This document shows, piece after piece, positions 48,781 through 57,636 of a DNA stretch of 64,000 nucleotides (the first letter of the stretch is position 1; each line of letters opens with the position of its first letter). Source of the DNA: Streptomyces mutabilis (GTDB lineage Bacteria; Actinomycetota; Actinomycetes; Streptomycetales; Streptomycetaceae); assembly GCF_014649815.1 (NCBI RefSeq), contig NZ_BMTT01000012.1:1-64000 (forward strand), written 5' to 3'. The position numbers were made by a program, and so were the translations under genes. Under the pieces are notes generated by a model. The model searched no databases, was not told the DNA's origin, and was given only the letters and a program-made list of their open reading frames with translations.

Positions 48781-49964
48781 CGCACGGCCCTCCGCTCGCG
48801 GAGCGCCGCGATCTCCTCGGCGGCGAAACCGAGTTCGCCGAGCACGGCGTCCGTGTGTTCGCCCAGTGCCGGCACCGCCCCCATCGGCGGTTCGTATCCG
48901 GCGATGACGGGAGGCGGGAGCAGGGCGGGTACCGGCCCGCCCGGAGTGCCGATCTCCCGCCAGCGGTCGCGGGCGGTCAGATGAGGGTGCGCCAGGACGT
49001 CGGTCTGGGTGTTGAAGCGGGAGTTGCCGATCCCGGCGGCGTCCGCGCGGTCCTGGATGTCCGCCAGGTCGTGCCGCGCGCACCAGGTGCCGATCTCGGC
49101 GTCCAGGACGGCCCGGTGCTCGACTCGTCCGGCGTTGGTGTGGAACCGCTCGTCGTCCGCCAGGTCCGGCCGGTCGAGCAACTCCCGTGCCAGGCGCTGC
49201 CATTCGCGGTCGTTGGTGGTGCCGAGGACCACCGTGTGCCCGTCGGCGGTGGGGTGGGCGCCGTACGGGGACACGGCGGGCGAGCTCATTCCGAGCGGCT
49301 GCTGTTCGACGCCGGAGTGCCTGGTGTACGTCAGCGGGTAGCCCATCAGCTCCGTCATCGTGTCGAACAGGCTCACCGCGACGGAGGCGGTGGGCCGCCC
49401 CCGTCTCCTGCCGTGCAGCAGGGCCAGGACGGACAGTGCCGCGTACAGGCCGCTGCACACGTCGGCTACCGGCGGACCCGGTTTCGCGGGTGCGCCCGGG
49501 TGCCCGGTCACCGCGCACGCCCCCGACTCGGCCTGGACCAGCAGGTCGTAGGCGCGTTTGTGGGACAGGGGGCCGCCGGCGCCGTACCCGTCGATCTCCA
49601 CGGCGATCACGTCCGGATGGCGGACCTCCAGATCGGCGGGGGACAGGCCCAGCTTGGCGGTCGTGCCGGGGGTGAGGTTGGAGACCAGCACGTCGGCGCG
49701 TTCCAGCAGTCGGTGCAGCACGGCGAGGCCCGCGTCGGTCTTCAGGTCCAGCGCGACGGACTCCTTGCCCCGGTTGACCCACACGAAGTGCGCCGCGAGG
49801 CCGCCCACCACGTCGTCGTAGTGCCGGGCGAAGTCCCCGCCCCGGGGATTCTCCACCTTGATCACACGCGCGCCGAAGTCACCGAGGGTGCGGGTGCACA
49901 TCGGTGCCGACACGGCCTGCTCCAGTGCGACCACGGTGACGCCGGCCAGCGGTCCGTCACTCAT
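48777..49964 (-). CDS. CaiB/BaiF-family CoA transferase
   Basis: A 395-residue family III CoA transferase. It starts GPLAGVTVVALEQAVSAPMC, has DFGARVIKVENPRGGDFAR, WVNRGKESVALDLK and the catalytic Asp in PPVADVCSGLYAALS. It moves CoA between acyl groups. It overlaps the ligase and crotonase genes by 4 bp each. Confidence 0.92.
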   Translation of the reverse strand: MSDGPLAGVTVVALEQAVSAPMCTRTLGDFGARVIKVENPRGGDFARHYDDVVGGLAAHFVWVNRGKESVALDLKTDAGLAVLHRLLERADVLVSNLTPGTTAKLGLSPADLEVRHPDVIAVEIDGYGAGGPLSHKRAYDLLVQAESGACAVTGHPGAPAKPGPPVADVCSGLYAALSVLALLHGRRRGRPTASVAVSLFDTMTELMGYPLTYTRHSGVEQQPLGMSSPAVSPYGAHPTADGHTVVLGTTNDREWQRLARELLDRPDLADDERFHTNAGRVEHRAVLDAEIGTWCARHDLADIQDRADAAGIGNSRFNTQTDVLAHPHLTARDRWREIGTPGGPVPALLPPPVIAGYEPPMGAVPALGEHTDAVLGELGFAAEEIAALRERRAVR

Positions 49965-51547
49965 CGGCGCTCACCGTCCTCGTAACGGGCACGCAGGTCG
50001 TCCTTGAGGACCTTCAGGCCCGCGTTGCGGGGCAGCGCCTCCACGAACCGCACGTGCCGGGGCACCTTGAAGTTGGCCATGTGCTCGCGCGCCCACGCCA
50101 CGACGTCCTCCTCGGTGAGGTCGGCACCCGGCGCGGGGACCACGAAGGCGCAGCCCACCTCGCCCATGCGCGCGTCGGGTACCCCGATCACCGCCACCTG
50201 CGCGACGTGCTCGCAGCCGAGCAGCAGTTTCTCTATCTCGGCCGGGTAGGCGTTGAAGCCGCCGACGATGTACATCTCCTTCTTGCGGTCGACGATCACG
50301 AGGTTGCCCGCCCCGTCGAGGTGGCCGATGTCACCGGTGTGCAGCCAGCCGGTGCCGTCGATCGCCGCGGCGGTGGCCTCCGGGTCGTCCCAGTAGCCGC
50401 GGGTGACGTTGTAGCCGCGTACCAGGATTTCCCCGTCCTCCCCCGGTGGCAGCTCCTGCCCCGAGGCGTCGGTGAGACGGATTTCGACGTCGGGGATGGG
50501 ACGGCCGGTGGTGCGGGCCACCGTCTCCTCCGTGTCGCCGACGCGGGTGCTGGTCACCAGCGCCGTCGACTCGGTGAGCCCGTAGGCGCTCAGCACGATG
50601 TCGAAGGTCAGGTCCTTCTTCATGGCGCGGATCAGGGCCTCGGGGATGGTGGTGCCGCCGGTCATGGACACCCGCAGTGACGACAGGTCGCGGTGCGGGC
50701 GGCCGGGGTGGTGCAGCAGGTCGTGGAAGATGGTGGGCGGGCCGAGCAGGATGCTGACCTGCTCCCGCTCGATCAGCTCCAGCGCGCGTCCCGCGTCGAA
50801 GACCGCCATCGGGATCACCGTCACACCGTGCAGGAACGAGGCGAGCCAGCCCGCCTTGTACCCGAAGCAGTGGAAGAACGGCGGGATGACCAGGAAGCTG
50901 TCCGAGGCGCCGAAGCCGTACTCCGAGGACATCCAGCCGTAGGCTCGCAGGGACTGGCCGTGGGTGAGCGTGACGCCCTTGGGGTGGCCGGTGGTGCCGG
51001 AGGTGAACATCACGTCGCTGACCTGCTCGGGGGTGAGCCGGTCGATCGCCTCGTGCGCGGCCGACGGCCCGGTGCCCAGGTCGAGGAACTCGTCCCAGGT
51101 CATGTCGGCGGGGCCGCGGTCCCCCAGCAGTGACACGGTGATGCGCAGCGCGGGCAGCCCGGGGTCGGACCGTTTCAGGTCCGCCGTGTAGTCCGTGCCG
51201 AGGAAGGACGCCGCGGCGAACAGGGCCTTGGCCCCGGACTTGCGCAGGATGTAGGAGAGCTCCCGCTGCTTGAAGCGGGTGTTGAGGGGGACGACGATCC
51301 CTCCGGCCCCTTGGATGCCGAGGGCCGCCACGATCCACTCCACTGAGTTGGGGGCGCACAGGCCCACCCGGTCGCCCGGACCGATGCCCAGGGCCCGCGC
51401 CGAGGCGACGGCGCGGAGCATGAAACCCTCCAGTTCGCGAAACCCGATGCGTCGGTTCCCGTCGACGAGGGCGGTCGCGTCACCGAACCGCCGCGCGGCG
51501 GCTCTGACCACGTTGGGGATGCTCCGGAATTCCTGGTCGTGTCGCAT
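49961..51547 (-). CDS. AMP-forming acyl-CoA ligase (FadD-like)
   Basis: A 528-residue ANL-superfamily ligase. The P-loop A3 motif is VMFTSGTTGHPKGVTLTH; A5 is YGLTESTA, A7 is GWLHTGDIGHLD, A8 is VDRKKEMYIVGGFNAYP, and the catalytic Lys is in RNAGLKVLKDDL. It activates a free carboxylic acid at the entry of the pathway. Overall length and order resemble FadD3/FadD17-like ligases that take bulky substrates, but the pocket residues do not identify the acid. Confidence 0.92.
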   Translation of the reverse strand: MRHDQEFRSIPNVVRAAARRFGDATALVDGNRRIGFRELEGFMLRAVASARALGIGPGDRVGLCAPNSVEWIVAALGIQGAGGIVVPLNTRFKQRELSYILRKSGAKALFAAASFLGTDYTADLKRSDPGLPALRITVSLLGDRGPADMTWDEFLDLGTGPSAAHEAIDRLTPEQVSDVMFTSGTTGHPKGVTLTHGQSLRAYGWMSSEYGFGASDSFLVIPPFFHCFGYKAGWLASFLHGVTVIPMAVFDAGRALELIEREQVSILLGPPTIFHDLLHHPGRPHRDLSSLRVSMTGGTTIPEALIRAMKKDLTFDIVLSAYGLTESTALVTSTRVGDTEETVARTTGRPIPDVEIRLTDASGQELPPGEDGEILVRGYNVTRGYWDDPEATAAAIDGTGWLHTGDIGHLDGAGNLVIVDRKKEMYIVGGFNAYPAEIEKLLLGCEHVAQVAVIGVPDARMGEVGCAFVVPAPGADLTEEDVVAWAREHMANFKVPRHVRFVEALPRNAGLKVLKDDLRARYEDGERR

Positions 51548-51560
51548 GACGGGTCTCCGT

Positions 51561-52709
51561 TCAGCCACGGCCGTCGGCCGGCAGGCGCAGCAGTCGCTTG
51601 GCGATGATGTTCCGCTGGATCTGAGAGGTCCCGCCGTAGACGGACGCGGCACGGGAGTAGAGGTAGTCGCCGAAGATCTCCCCGCCCGCGCCGTGCAGTT
51701 CCTCGGGGAAGACCTTCAGTGCCGTCTCGTACAGCCGCTGCTCGGTCCGGGTCATCAGCAGTTTGTCGACCGACGACTCCGGGCCCGCGGACCGGCCGGC
51801 CAGGCGTTCGGCGGTGCGACGACGGGAGTGGGCGACCAGGACCCCGTAGTCGACGACGCACCGGCCGATGTCCGACAGCAACCCGTCTGGAAGACTGCCG
51901 CGACGCTCGTGGGCGCGGCGGCGCAGCCGCTCGACCAACAGCCCGTACGTGGACAGGTGGCCGGTGTCGAGTGCGTTGCGCTCGTACGAGACGGTCGTCA
52001 TCGCCAGTTTCCATCCGGCGCCCTCGGCACCGATGAGGTCCGCTTCGGTCAGGCGGACGTCGTCGAGGAACAGCTCGCAGAACTCGTCGTCGCCGTTGGC
52101 CGCGCGCAGGGGGCGTACCGTCACGCCGGGGCGGTCCAGCGGGAGCACGAACGCCGAGAGGGAGGTGTGCGCGGACGCGCTGGGACCGGTGCGGGCCAGG
52201 AGCAGGCAGAGGCCGGAGTACTGGGCGTAACTGGTCCAGAGCTTCTGACCGTTGACGGTGTAGTGGCCGTCCGCTCCGCGGTCGGCGCGGGTGCTCATGC
52301 TGGCCAGGTCCGAGCCGGCGCCCGGTTCGCTGAAGCCCTGGCACCAGACGTCGTCGCCCGCGAGCATGCGCGGCAGCAGGCGGCGGCGCTGCTCCTCGGA
52401 GCCGAACTCCAGCAGGGCGTGCGCGAGATAGCCGATGCGAGGGACTCCCGGTGCGCCCCGGGCCCCCAGCTCGTCGCTGACCGCGACCTGGTGCAGTGGG
52501 GTCAGTCCACGTCCGCCGTACTCCCGCGGCACGTCGAGACCGACCCAGCCGCCCGCGTGCAGCATGCGGTGCCAGCGGTGCAGGAAGACGGGCACCGGCT
52601 CGTCCGCGCCGCGTGCGGGAAGGGGGTGGTCCGCGAGCCAGGCGCGGAAGTCGTCGCGCAGACGTTCCAGGTCGGCGGGGTCGCCGAAGTCCAGGAGGAG
52701 GTCAGTCAT
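51561..52709 (-). CDS. Acyl-CoA dehydrogenase, large subunit of a heteromer pair
   Basis: A 382-residue acyl-CoA dehydrogenase with DVPREYGGRGLTPLHQVAVS, the FAD/substrate motif GFSEPGAGSDLASMSTRADR, NGQKLWTSYAQYSGLCLL and the C-terminal VYGGTSQIQRNIIAKRLLRL. It is encoded directly after, and overlapping, a shorter dehydrogenase with a degenerate middle domain (52706-53737). Such pairs form alpha2beta2 enzymes in actinobacterial steroid degradation. Confidence 0.9.
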   Translation of the reverse strand: MTDLLLDFGDPADLERLRDDFRAWLADHPLPARGADEPVPVFLHRWHRMLHAGGWVGLDVPREYGGRGLTPLHQVAVSDELGARGAPGVPRIGYLAHALLEFGSEEQRRRLLPRMLAGDDVWCQGFSEPGAGSDLASMSTRADRGADGHYTVNGQKLWTSYAQYSGLCLLLARTGPSASAHTSLSAFVLPLDRPGVTVRPLRAANGDDEFCELFLDDVRLTEADLIGAEGAGWKLAMTTVSYERNALDTGHLSTYGLLVERLRRRAHERRGSLPDGLLSDIGRCVVDYGVLVAHSRRRTAERLAGRSAGPESSVDKLLMTRTEQRLYETALKVFPEELHGAGGEIFGDYLYSRAASVYGGTSQIQRNIIAKRLLRLPADGRG

Positions 52710-53737
52710 CGGGTCGTCTCCGGTTCGTCCGCGGTGGGAGTGGGCGCCCCGGTATCGGCGGGCGGGGACTCGGCAGGGGCGGGCTCGGCCAGCGTGGTCA
52801 GGAGGTCGGCCGTGGTCGCCAGCAGGTCCGCCCCCACGAGGACGCGGCGCAGATACAGATGGGCGACGTGCTCCCAGGTCTGGGCGATGCCGCCGAACAC
52901 CTGCATGCCCGTGTACACCGCCTCGACCGCCGAGGCGTTCACCTCCGCCTTGGCCACGCGGGCCGCCGCCAGCGCCCGGCCGGCCGGCTCGTGGTCCAGG
53001 CACCAGGCGGCGTACCGGGTGGCACTGGCGCACGCCTCGACCAGGACCCTCGCGTCGGCGAGCAGGTGCTGCACCGCCTGGAAGGAACCGATTCGTTTCC
53101 CGTACTGCCTGCGGTCACGGGCGTAGTCCGTGCTCAGCTCGACGAAGGCGTCCACCGCCCCGACCAGTTCGGCGGTGACGACGACCAGTGCGTACGACTG
53201 CCAGCGCTGCCCGGCCTCGGCACCGAGGCGTCCGACGATCTCGCCCTCGCCGTCGTGGGGGACCGCGCGCACACTGCGCAGCAGGTCGGCGGTCCGGGTG
53301 GGCGGGCCCAGTGCGACCTGCCGTACGGTCCCGTCGGGGGCGACGTGCAGCGCACTGTCCGCCGCGTCGCAGTCCCAGGCGACCAGCGGTGACGGGTGCT
53401 GCCCCGGAAAGCGCAGGTCGCGGGCGAGTGCGATCGTGGGGAGGGACGCCGGGGCCGTGATCCCGAGCAGGCGCGACAACTCGGGGGCGAGGAGGGCGGT
53501 ACCGAGCAGAGACGTCGTCAGCGGCTGCCTGCCGTGCTCCTCGGCGAGCAGCGCGCACTCCTGGACCGTGGCGGCGGGCGGGGTGGAGCGGCGCAGCCCG
53601 GCGAGGCCCAGCTCGTCCAGCGCCTGCCGCGCGGCGGCACGGGTCCGCGGCGTCAGCTCGTCGGCGGACCCGACGCGGTGCCGGGTCGCGAACGACCGCA
53701 GCATGTCCCGGACCAGGGTGAATTCCTCGGTCTGCAC
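52706..53737 (-). CDS. Acyl-CoA dehydrogenase, short subunit of a heteromer pair
   Basis: A 343-residue protein. The N-terminal helical domain and the C-terminal helical domain (RDRRQYGKRIGSFQAVQHLL, MQVFGGIAQTWEHVAHLYLR) are clear, but the middle beta domain lacks the TEPxxGSD motif present in the partner. The RRQYG..GSFQ motif contacts FAD across the subunit interface. It lies 2 nt after the crotonase gene and overlaps its partner by 4 bp. Confidence 0.88.
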   Translation of the reverse strand: MQTEEFTLVRDMLRSFATRHRVGSADELTPRTRAAARQALDELGLAGLRRSTPPAATVQECALLAEEHGRQPLTTSLLGTALLAPELSRLLGITAPASLPTIALARDLRFPGQHPSPLVAWDCDAADSALHVAPDGTVRQVALGPPTRTADLLRSVRAVPHDGEGEIVGRLGAEAGQRWQSYALVVVTAELVGAVDAFVELSTDYARDRRQYGKRIGSFQAVQHLLADARVLVEACASATRYAAWCLDHEPAGRALAAARVAKAEVNASAVEAVYTGMQVFGGIAQTWEHVAHLYLRRVLVGADLLATTADLLTTLAEPAPAESPPADTGAPTPTADEPETTR

Positions 53738-53739
53738 GC

Positions 53740-54540
53740 TCAGTCCTCCTCGGAAGCGGCTGTGCGACGGCGGGTGCGGGAGGCCAGCTCGTTGACGATC
53801 CGGATGTGGTCGGGGCTGGTCATCGTGGACCGCTCGGCCAGCAGAGCCGCCTCCATGCCGCCTCGGGACATCTGCTCGACCACGGCAGCCAGGGCCGCCT
53901 TGGTGGCACGCAGCGCCTCCGCCGGCTGGGCGGCGAGCCGGTGAGCCAGCTTCAGAGCCTCGCTCATCAGGTCACCGGCCGGACAGCGGCGGTTCGCCAG
54001 GCCCAGCTCGACCGCCGTGGCCGCCGGGATCCGGTCGCCGGTGAACAGGTACTCCTTGACCCGCAGCAGGCTCGTCAGCAGCGGCCAGAGGGTCACCCCG
54101 CCGTCGCCCGCCACCAGCCCGACCGACACATGAGGGTCGGCCAGGTAGGCGTCCTCGGCCATGAGGACCAGGTCGCACCCGAGGGCCAGGCTGCAACCCA
54201 GTCCGACCGCCGGGCCGTTGACCGCCGCGATCAGCGGGAGGGGGAAGCGGATCATCTCGGTCTGGATGATCCGGTCGAGCCGGATCGAGCGTTCGCGCAG
54301 CGCAGGGTCGTCGTGGTGGCGGAGCAGGTGGTCGAAGTCGCCGCCCGCGCTGAACGCCCGTCCCGCTCCGGTCAGCACGACCGAGCGCGCCCCGGGGTCC
54401 TCCGCCAGCTCCCGCCACACCTCGGACAACCGGCGGTGCAGTACTTCCGACACTCCGTTGAGGTGCTCCGGCCGGTTCAGTGTGACGATGCGGACGTCGC
54501 CGTCGGCGGCCACGGTCAGGACGGGGCTCACGTCGCTCAT
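53740..54540 (-). CDS. Enoyl-CoA hydratase/isomerase family protein, first gene of the main operon
   Basis: A 266-residue crotonase-fold protein: RIVTLNRPEHLNGVSEVLHR, oxyanion region GAGRAFSAGGDFDHL, VNGPAVGLGCSLALGCDL and VSVGLVAGDGGVTLWPLL. The positions of the two hydratase glutamates are Ser and a non-Glu residue, so it is probably an isomerase or other crotonase. Nine minus-strand genes run from here to 44897 with gaps of at most 14 nt, forming one operon. Confidence 0.88.
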   Translation of the reverse strand: MSDVSPVLTVAADGDVRIVTLNRPEHLNGVSEVLHRRLSEVWRELAEDPGARSVVLTGAGRAFSAGGDFDHLLRHHDDPALRERSIRLDRIIQTEMIRFPLPLIAAVNGPAVGLGCSLALGCDLVLMAEDAYLADPHVSVGLVAGDGGVTLWPLLTSLLRVKEYLFTGDRIPAATAVELGLANRRCPAGDLMSEALKLAHRLAAQPAEALRATKAALAAVVEQMSRGGMEAALLAERSTMTSPDHIRIVNELASRTRRRTAASEED

Positions 54541-54554
54541 GCGGCGATGGTAGT

Positions 54555-54568
54555 AAAGGTCAGACCGA
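54555..54568. promoter_or_regulatory. FadR-like operator box 1
   Basis: AAAGGTCAGACCGA, with palindromic core GGTCAGACC (54558-54566), 18 nt upstream of the first gene of the nine-gene operon. The identical 14-mer recurs at 57507-57520. The core matches the GGTCnnACC-type sites of FadR-subfamily GntR regulators, so the product of 54667-55434 is the likely ligand; this is inference. Confidence 0.6.
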
Positions 54569-54592
54569 TATTGTCAATGGTGTTGCTGAAAA

Positions 54593-54611
54593 ACGAGAAC
54601 GTCATTCTCGT
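54593..54611. promoter_or_regulatory. TetR-like operator, copy 1
   Basis: Inverted repeat ACGAGAA-CGTCA-TTCTCGT upstream of the nine-gene operon. The same 7-5-7 repeat (last base differs) occurs at 58517-58535 next to the TetR gene at 57637. Confidence 0.62.
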
Positions 54612-54666
54612 CTGTGTGCGGCGCTTCCTGCCGCCCGCCTACGGACGGGCGGGCCTCCGTCGGCCG

Positions 54667-55434
54667 TCAGTCGTCGGCTTCCGGCAGGTCCACCAGCTCC
54701 CGGCCGTCCACTTCGGCGGCGGCGCGGGCGAAGCCGCACACATGGCGGCTCATCCGCCGGTGGGCCGCTTCCTCGTCACCGGACCGGATGGCTTCCGTGA
54801 TCCGCGCGTGGGCGCGCGCGGTGAGCCGGCGGATGCGGACGTCCATGAACTGTGCCAGGTCGGTGGAGGCGTGGATGGACTCCGAGAGGGCGTCCAGGAA
54901 GCCGATGAGCAGTTCGTTGCCGCCCGCTCTGGCCACGGCGTTGTGCCACTGGATGTTGGCACGCAGGAATCGCGGGACGTCGTCGCCCGCTCCGACCAGC
55001 TCGGCGTGGGCGGTGTCCAGATTCGCCAGGTCCCGCTCGGTGCGTCGCCGGGCCGCGAGCCCCGCGCAGGCCGGCTCGATCGCCTCACGTGTCTCGTGCA
55101 GCGCCTCCAGCCTGATCCGCTGTCCCCGGATCACCAACTGCACCGTGCTGGCGAGGGATTCGCGGCCCGGCCGGTGCACGAAGGCGCCGCCTCCGCGCCC
55201 CGGCCGGATGTCGACCAGCCGCTCGACCTCCAGAATGCGCAGCGCCTCGCGCACCGTCGCCCGGCTCAGCCCCGTCTGCTCCACGAGCTGACGTTCCGGC
55301 GGCAGCGCCGTGCCTTCGCCGAACTCTCCCGACAGGATGCGCTCGCGCACCTCGGCCGCCAGCACGTCCGACGCCTTCGGCACGCTGAGCGGCTCGAAGC
55401 GCGGGGCGGGTGGGATGAAATCGGCGCTGGACAC
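54667..55434 (-). CDS. GntR/FadR-family transcriptional regulator
   Basis: A 255-residue FadR-subfamily regulator. The winged helix is near residues 20-90 (VRERILSGEFGEGTALPPER, QTGLSRATVREALRILE, VDIRPGRGGGAFVHRP). The C-terminal helical FCD domain contains the metal-binding pattern in FLRANIQWHNAVARAGGN and a late SRHVCGF. GTG 55434 is the start that places the winged helix correctly. It is the last gene of an operon with an acyl-CoA dehydrogenase and an SDR. An acyl-CoA or carboxylate intermediate is a probable effector. Confidence 0.9.
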   Translation of the reverse strand: MSSADFIPPAPRFEPLSVPKASDVLAAEVRERILSGEFGEGTALPPERQLVEQTGLSRATVREALRILEVERLVDIRPGRGGGAFVHRPGRESLASTVQLVIRGQRIRLEALHETREAIEPACAGLAARRRTERDLANLDTAHAELVGAGDDVPRFLRANIQWHNAVARAGGNELLIGFLDALSESIHASTDLAQFMDVRIRRLTARAHARITEAIRSGDEEAAHRRMSRHVCGFARAAAEVDGRELVDLPEADD

Positions 55435-55499
55435 GGTGCGGGCCTCTCGTCGGGCGTCCCTTTCGGCTGAACCATTCAACACAGCCCGGGGGAGACCTG

Positions 55500-56267
55500 T
55501 CACATGACCATGCCCCCGTCCACGGGCAGGACCTGGCCGGTGACGAACGAGGCGGCGTCCGAGGCGAGGAACACGAATGCCCCGGCCACCTCCTCCGGTT
55601 CGGCCCACCTGCCGAGCGGGATGCGCGTGAGCATGCGCTCCGCGAACTTGGGATCGGTGCGGATGGTCTGGGTCATCGGGGTCGCCGCCAGCGGCGCGAG
55701 GGCGTTGACCAGGATGCGCCTGCGGGCGAGCTCCCTGGCGAGGGACTTGGTGAGCCCGATGATGCCCGCCTTCGCCGCAGAGTAGTTCACCTGGCCGAGG
55801 GTGCCGGTCAGACCGGCAGACGAGGTGACGTTGATGACGCGTCCGGTGCCGTCCGTCGCGAGGAACGGCAGGGCCGCCTGCGTGCAGTGGAAAGCGCCCA
55901 TCAGATGGATGTCGATCAGTCGCCGGACGGACTCCTCCTCCAACTTGTCGAACATGGCGGGCGCGGTGACACCGGCGTTGTTGACGAGGATGTGCAGCGT
56001 CCCCTCGGCCAGTGCCGCGGCCCGGGACACCGCGTGGTCGGCGGCGGTCCGGTCGGTCACGTCGAGAGCCGCGCTGTCGGTGCTCAGGCCGGCGGCGGAC
56101 AGCTTCCCGGCCACGGCCGCCGCCGCCTCGCCGTCCACGTCGGTGACGAGCACCGCGGCTCCGGCGCGGGCGAGCGCCCCCGCCACCGCGGAACCGATCC
56201 CGCCGGCGGCACCCGTGACGAGCGCGGAGCGCCCCGTGAGATCGAACAGTCCCGTACGGTCGGTCAT
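55500..56267 (-). CDS. SDR-family 3-oxoacyl/3-hydroxyacyl dehydrogenase (FabG-like)
   Basis: A 255-residue short-chain dehydrogenase with a complete active site: SALVTGAAGGIGSAVAGALA cofactor motif, ILVNNAGVTAPAMF, Ser in VTSSAGLTGTLG, and Tyr/Lys in VNYSAAKAG. It ends VTGQVLPVDGGMVM. It could oxidise the 3-hydroxyacyl-CoA of the pathway. It lies 29 nt after the acyl-CoA dehydrogenase gene and 65 nt before gntR. Confidence 0.92.
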   Translation of the reverse strand: MTDRTGLFDLTGRSALVTGAAGGIGSAVAGALARAGAAVLVTDVDGEAAAAVAGKLSAAGLSTDSAALDVTDRTAADHAVSRAAALAEGTLHILVNNAGVTAPAMFDKLEEESVRRLIDIHLMGAFHCTQAALPFLATDGTGRVINVTSSAGLTGTLGQVNYSAAKAGIIGLTKSLARELARRRILVNALAPLAATPMTQTIRTDPKFAERMLTRIPLGRWAEPEEVAGAFVFLASDAASFVTGQVLPVDGGMVM

Positions 56268-56296
56268 CCCTGGCTCCTGGTCGTCGATGGTGCGGG

Positions 56297-57463
56297 TCAG
56301 TAGCTGCGCGGCAGTCCCAGGGCGTGGGACCCCAGATAGTTCAGAACCATCTCCTGGCTGACCGGCGCGATGCGCATCAGCCGGGCCTCACGGAAGAAGC
56401 GGGCCACGGGGTACTCCTCGGAGTAGCCCATCCCGCCGTGCGTCTGGAGCGCGCGGTCGGCGGCCGTGAATCCGGCGTCCGCGCACAGGTACTTGGCGGT
56501 GTTCGCCTCCCGCCCGCAGGGCCGCCCCCGGTCGTACAGCCAGGTCGCCTTGCGCAGCACCAGCTCCGCCGCGTCGAGCCGGGCGAGCGAGTCCGCGAGC
56601 GGGAACTGGATGCCCTGGTTCATACCGATGGGCCGCCCGAACACCTCACGGTCACAGCCGTAGGCCACCGCCCGGTCCAGCGCCACCCGCCCGATGCCCA
56701 GGGCCTCGGCGGCGATCAGCATGCGCTCGGGGTTGAGGCCGTCGAGCAGATAACGGAATCCCTGGCCCTCCTCGCCGACCCGGTCCCGGGCCGGGACCCG
56801 CAGCTCGTCGATGAACAGCTCGTTTGAGGTGACGGCGTTGCGCCCCATCTTCGGGATCGGCCGGATGTCCACGTGGTCGCGGTCGAGGTCGGTGAGGAAC
56901 AGGGTCATGCCGTCAGTCGGCTTCGCGACCTCGTCCCGCCGGGAGGTGCGGGTCAACAGCAGGATCTTCTCCGACTCCACGGCCTTGGAGATCCACACCT
57001 TGCGGCCGCTGACGACGTAGTGGTCGCCGTCCCGCCGGGCGTACGTCGTGATACGCGTCGTGTCCAGGCCCGCACCGGGCTCGGTCACCCCGAAACAGAC
57101 GTGCAGGTCACCGTCCGCGACGCGGGGGAGCGTGCGTCGCTTCAGTTCGTCGGAACCGTGCACCACGACCGGGTGCATGCCGAAGATCGACAGGTGGATG
57201 GCGCTGGCGGCATTCATCCCGCCTCCCGAGCGGGCCACTTCCTCCAGCAGAAGCGTGGCCTCGGTGATGCCGAGGCCGTGGCCGCCGTACTCCTCGGGGA
57301 TCGCGATGCCGAGCCAGCCGCCGTCGGCGACGGTGGCGTAGAACTCCTCGGGGAAGGCGTGGTCGCGGTCCTTCTCCATCCAGTACCGGTCGTCGAAGTC
57401 GCGCAGAAGACCGGCCACAGCCTTGCGGATCGTCTCCTGGTCCTCGGTCAGCTCGAAATCCAC
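56297..57463 (-). CDS. Acyl-CoA dehydrogenase
   Basis: A 388-residue complete dehydrogenase: FELTEDQETIRKAVAGLL, IAIPEEYGGHGLGITEATLL, VCFGVTEPGAGLDTTRITTY, VSGRKVWISKAVESEKILLL and LQTHGGMGYSEEYPVARFFR. The GTG at 57463 fits the family N-terminus better than the upstream ATG, which would place the operator box inside the gene. A FadR-like box lies 44 nt upstream. Confidence 0.92.
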   Translation of the reverse strand: MDFELTEDQETIRKAVAGLLRDFDDRYWMEKDRDHAFPEEFYATVADGGWLGIAIPEEYGGHGLGITEATLLLEEVARSGGGMNAASAIHLSIFGMHPVVVHGSDELKRRTLPRVADGDLHVCFGVTEPGAGLDTTRITTYARRDGDHYVVSGRKVWISKAVESEKILLLTRTSRRDEVAKPTDGMTLFLTDLDRDHVDIRPIPKMGRNAVTSNELFIDELRVPARDRVGEEGQGFRYLLDGLNPERMLIAAEALGIGRVALDRAVAYGCDREVFGRPIGMNQGIQFPLADSLARLDAAELVLRKATWLYDRGRPCGREANTAKYLCADAGFTAADRALQTHGGMGYSEEYPVARFFREARLMRIAPVSQEMVLNYLGSHALGLPRSY

Positions 57464-57506
57464 GGCGGGGAACCCCTCTGCCGGTTGCTGATGTGTGAAA
57501 CATATC

Positions 57507-57520
57507 AAAGGTCAGACCGA
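57507..57520. promoter_or_regulatory. FadR-like operator box 2
   Basis: AAAGGTCAGACCGA, identical over 14 bases to 54555-54568. It lies upstream of the operon acyl-CoA dehydrogenase - SDR - gntR, which implies autoregulation by the GntR protein. Confidence 0.62.
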
Positions 57521-57588
57521 AAGAGGCGTCAACTGCCCTGACGTATCGGGCGGTTGCAGTGCGGGAAGTGATCAGTGAGGCACGAGAC

Positions 57589-57616
57589 GAGGGGCCCGCA
57601 CGGGTGCGGGCCCCTC
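57589..57616. terminator. Hairpin terminator of the tetR gene
   Basis: A perfect 12-bp stem GAGGGGCCCGCA / TGCGGGCCCCTC with a CGGG loop, 20 nt beyond the tetR stop. Confidence 0.82.
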
Positions 57617-57636
57617 AGTTGGAACGACGGGTGGCG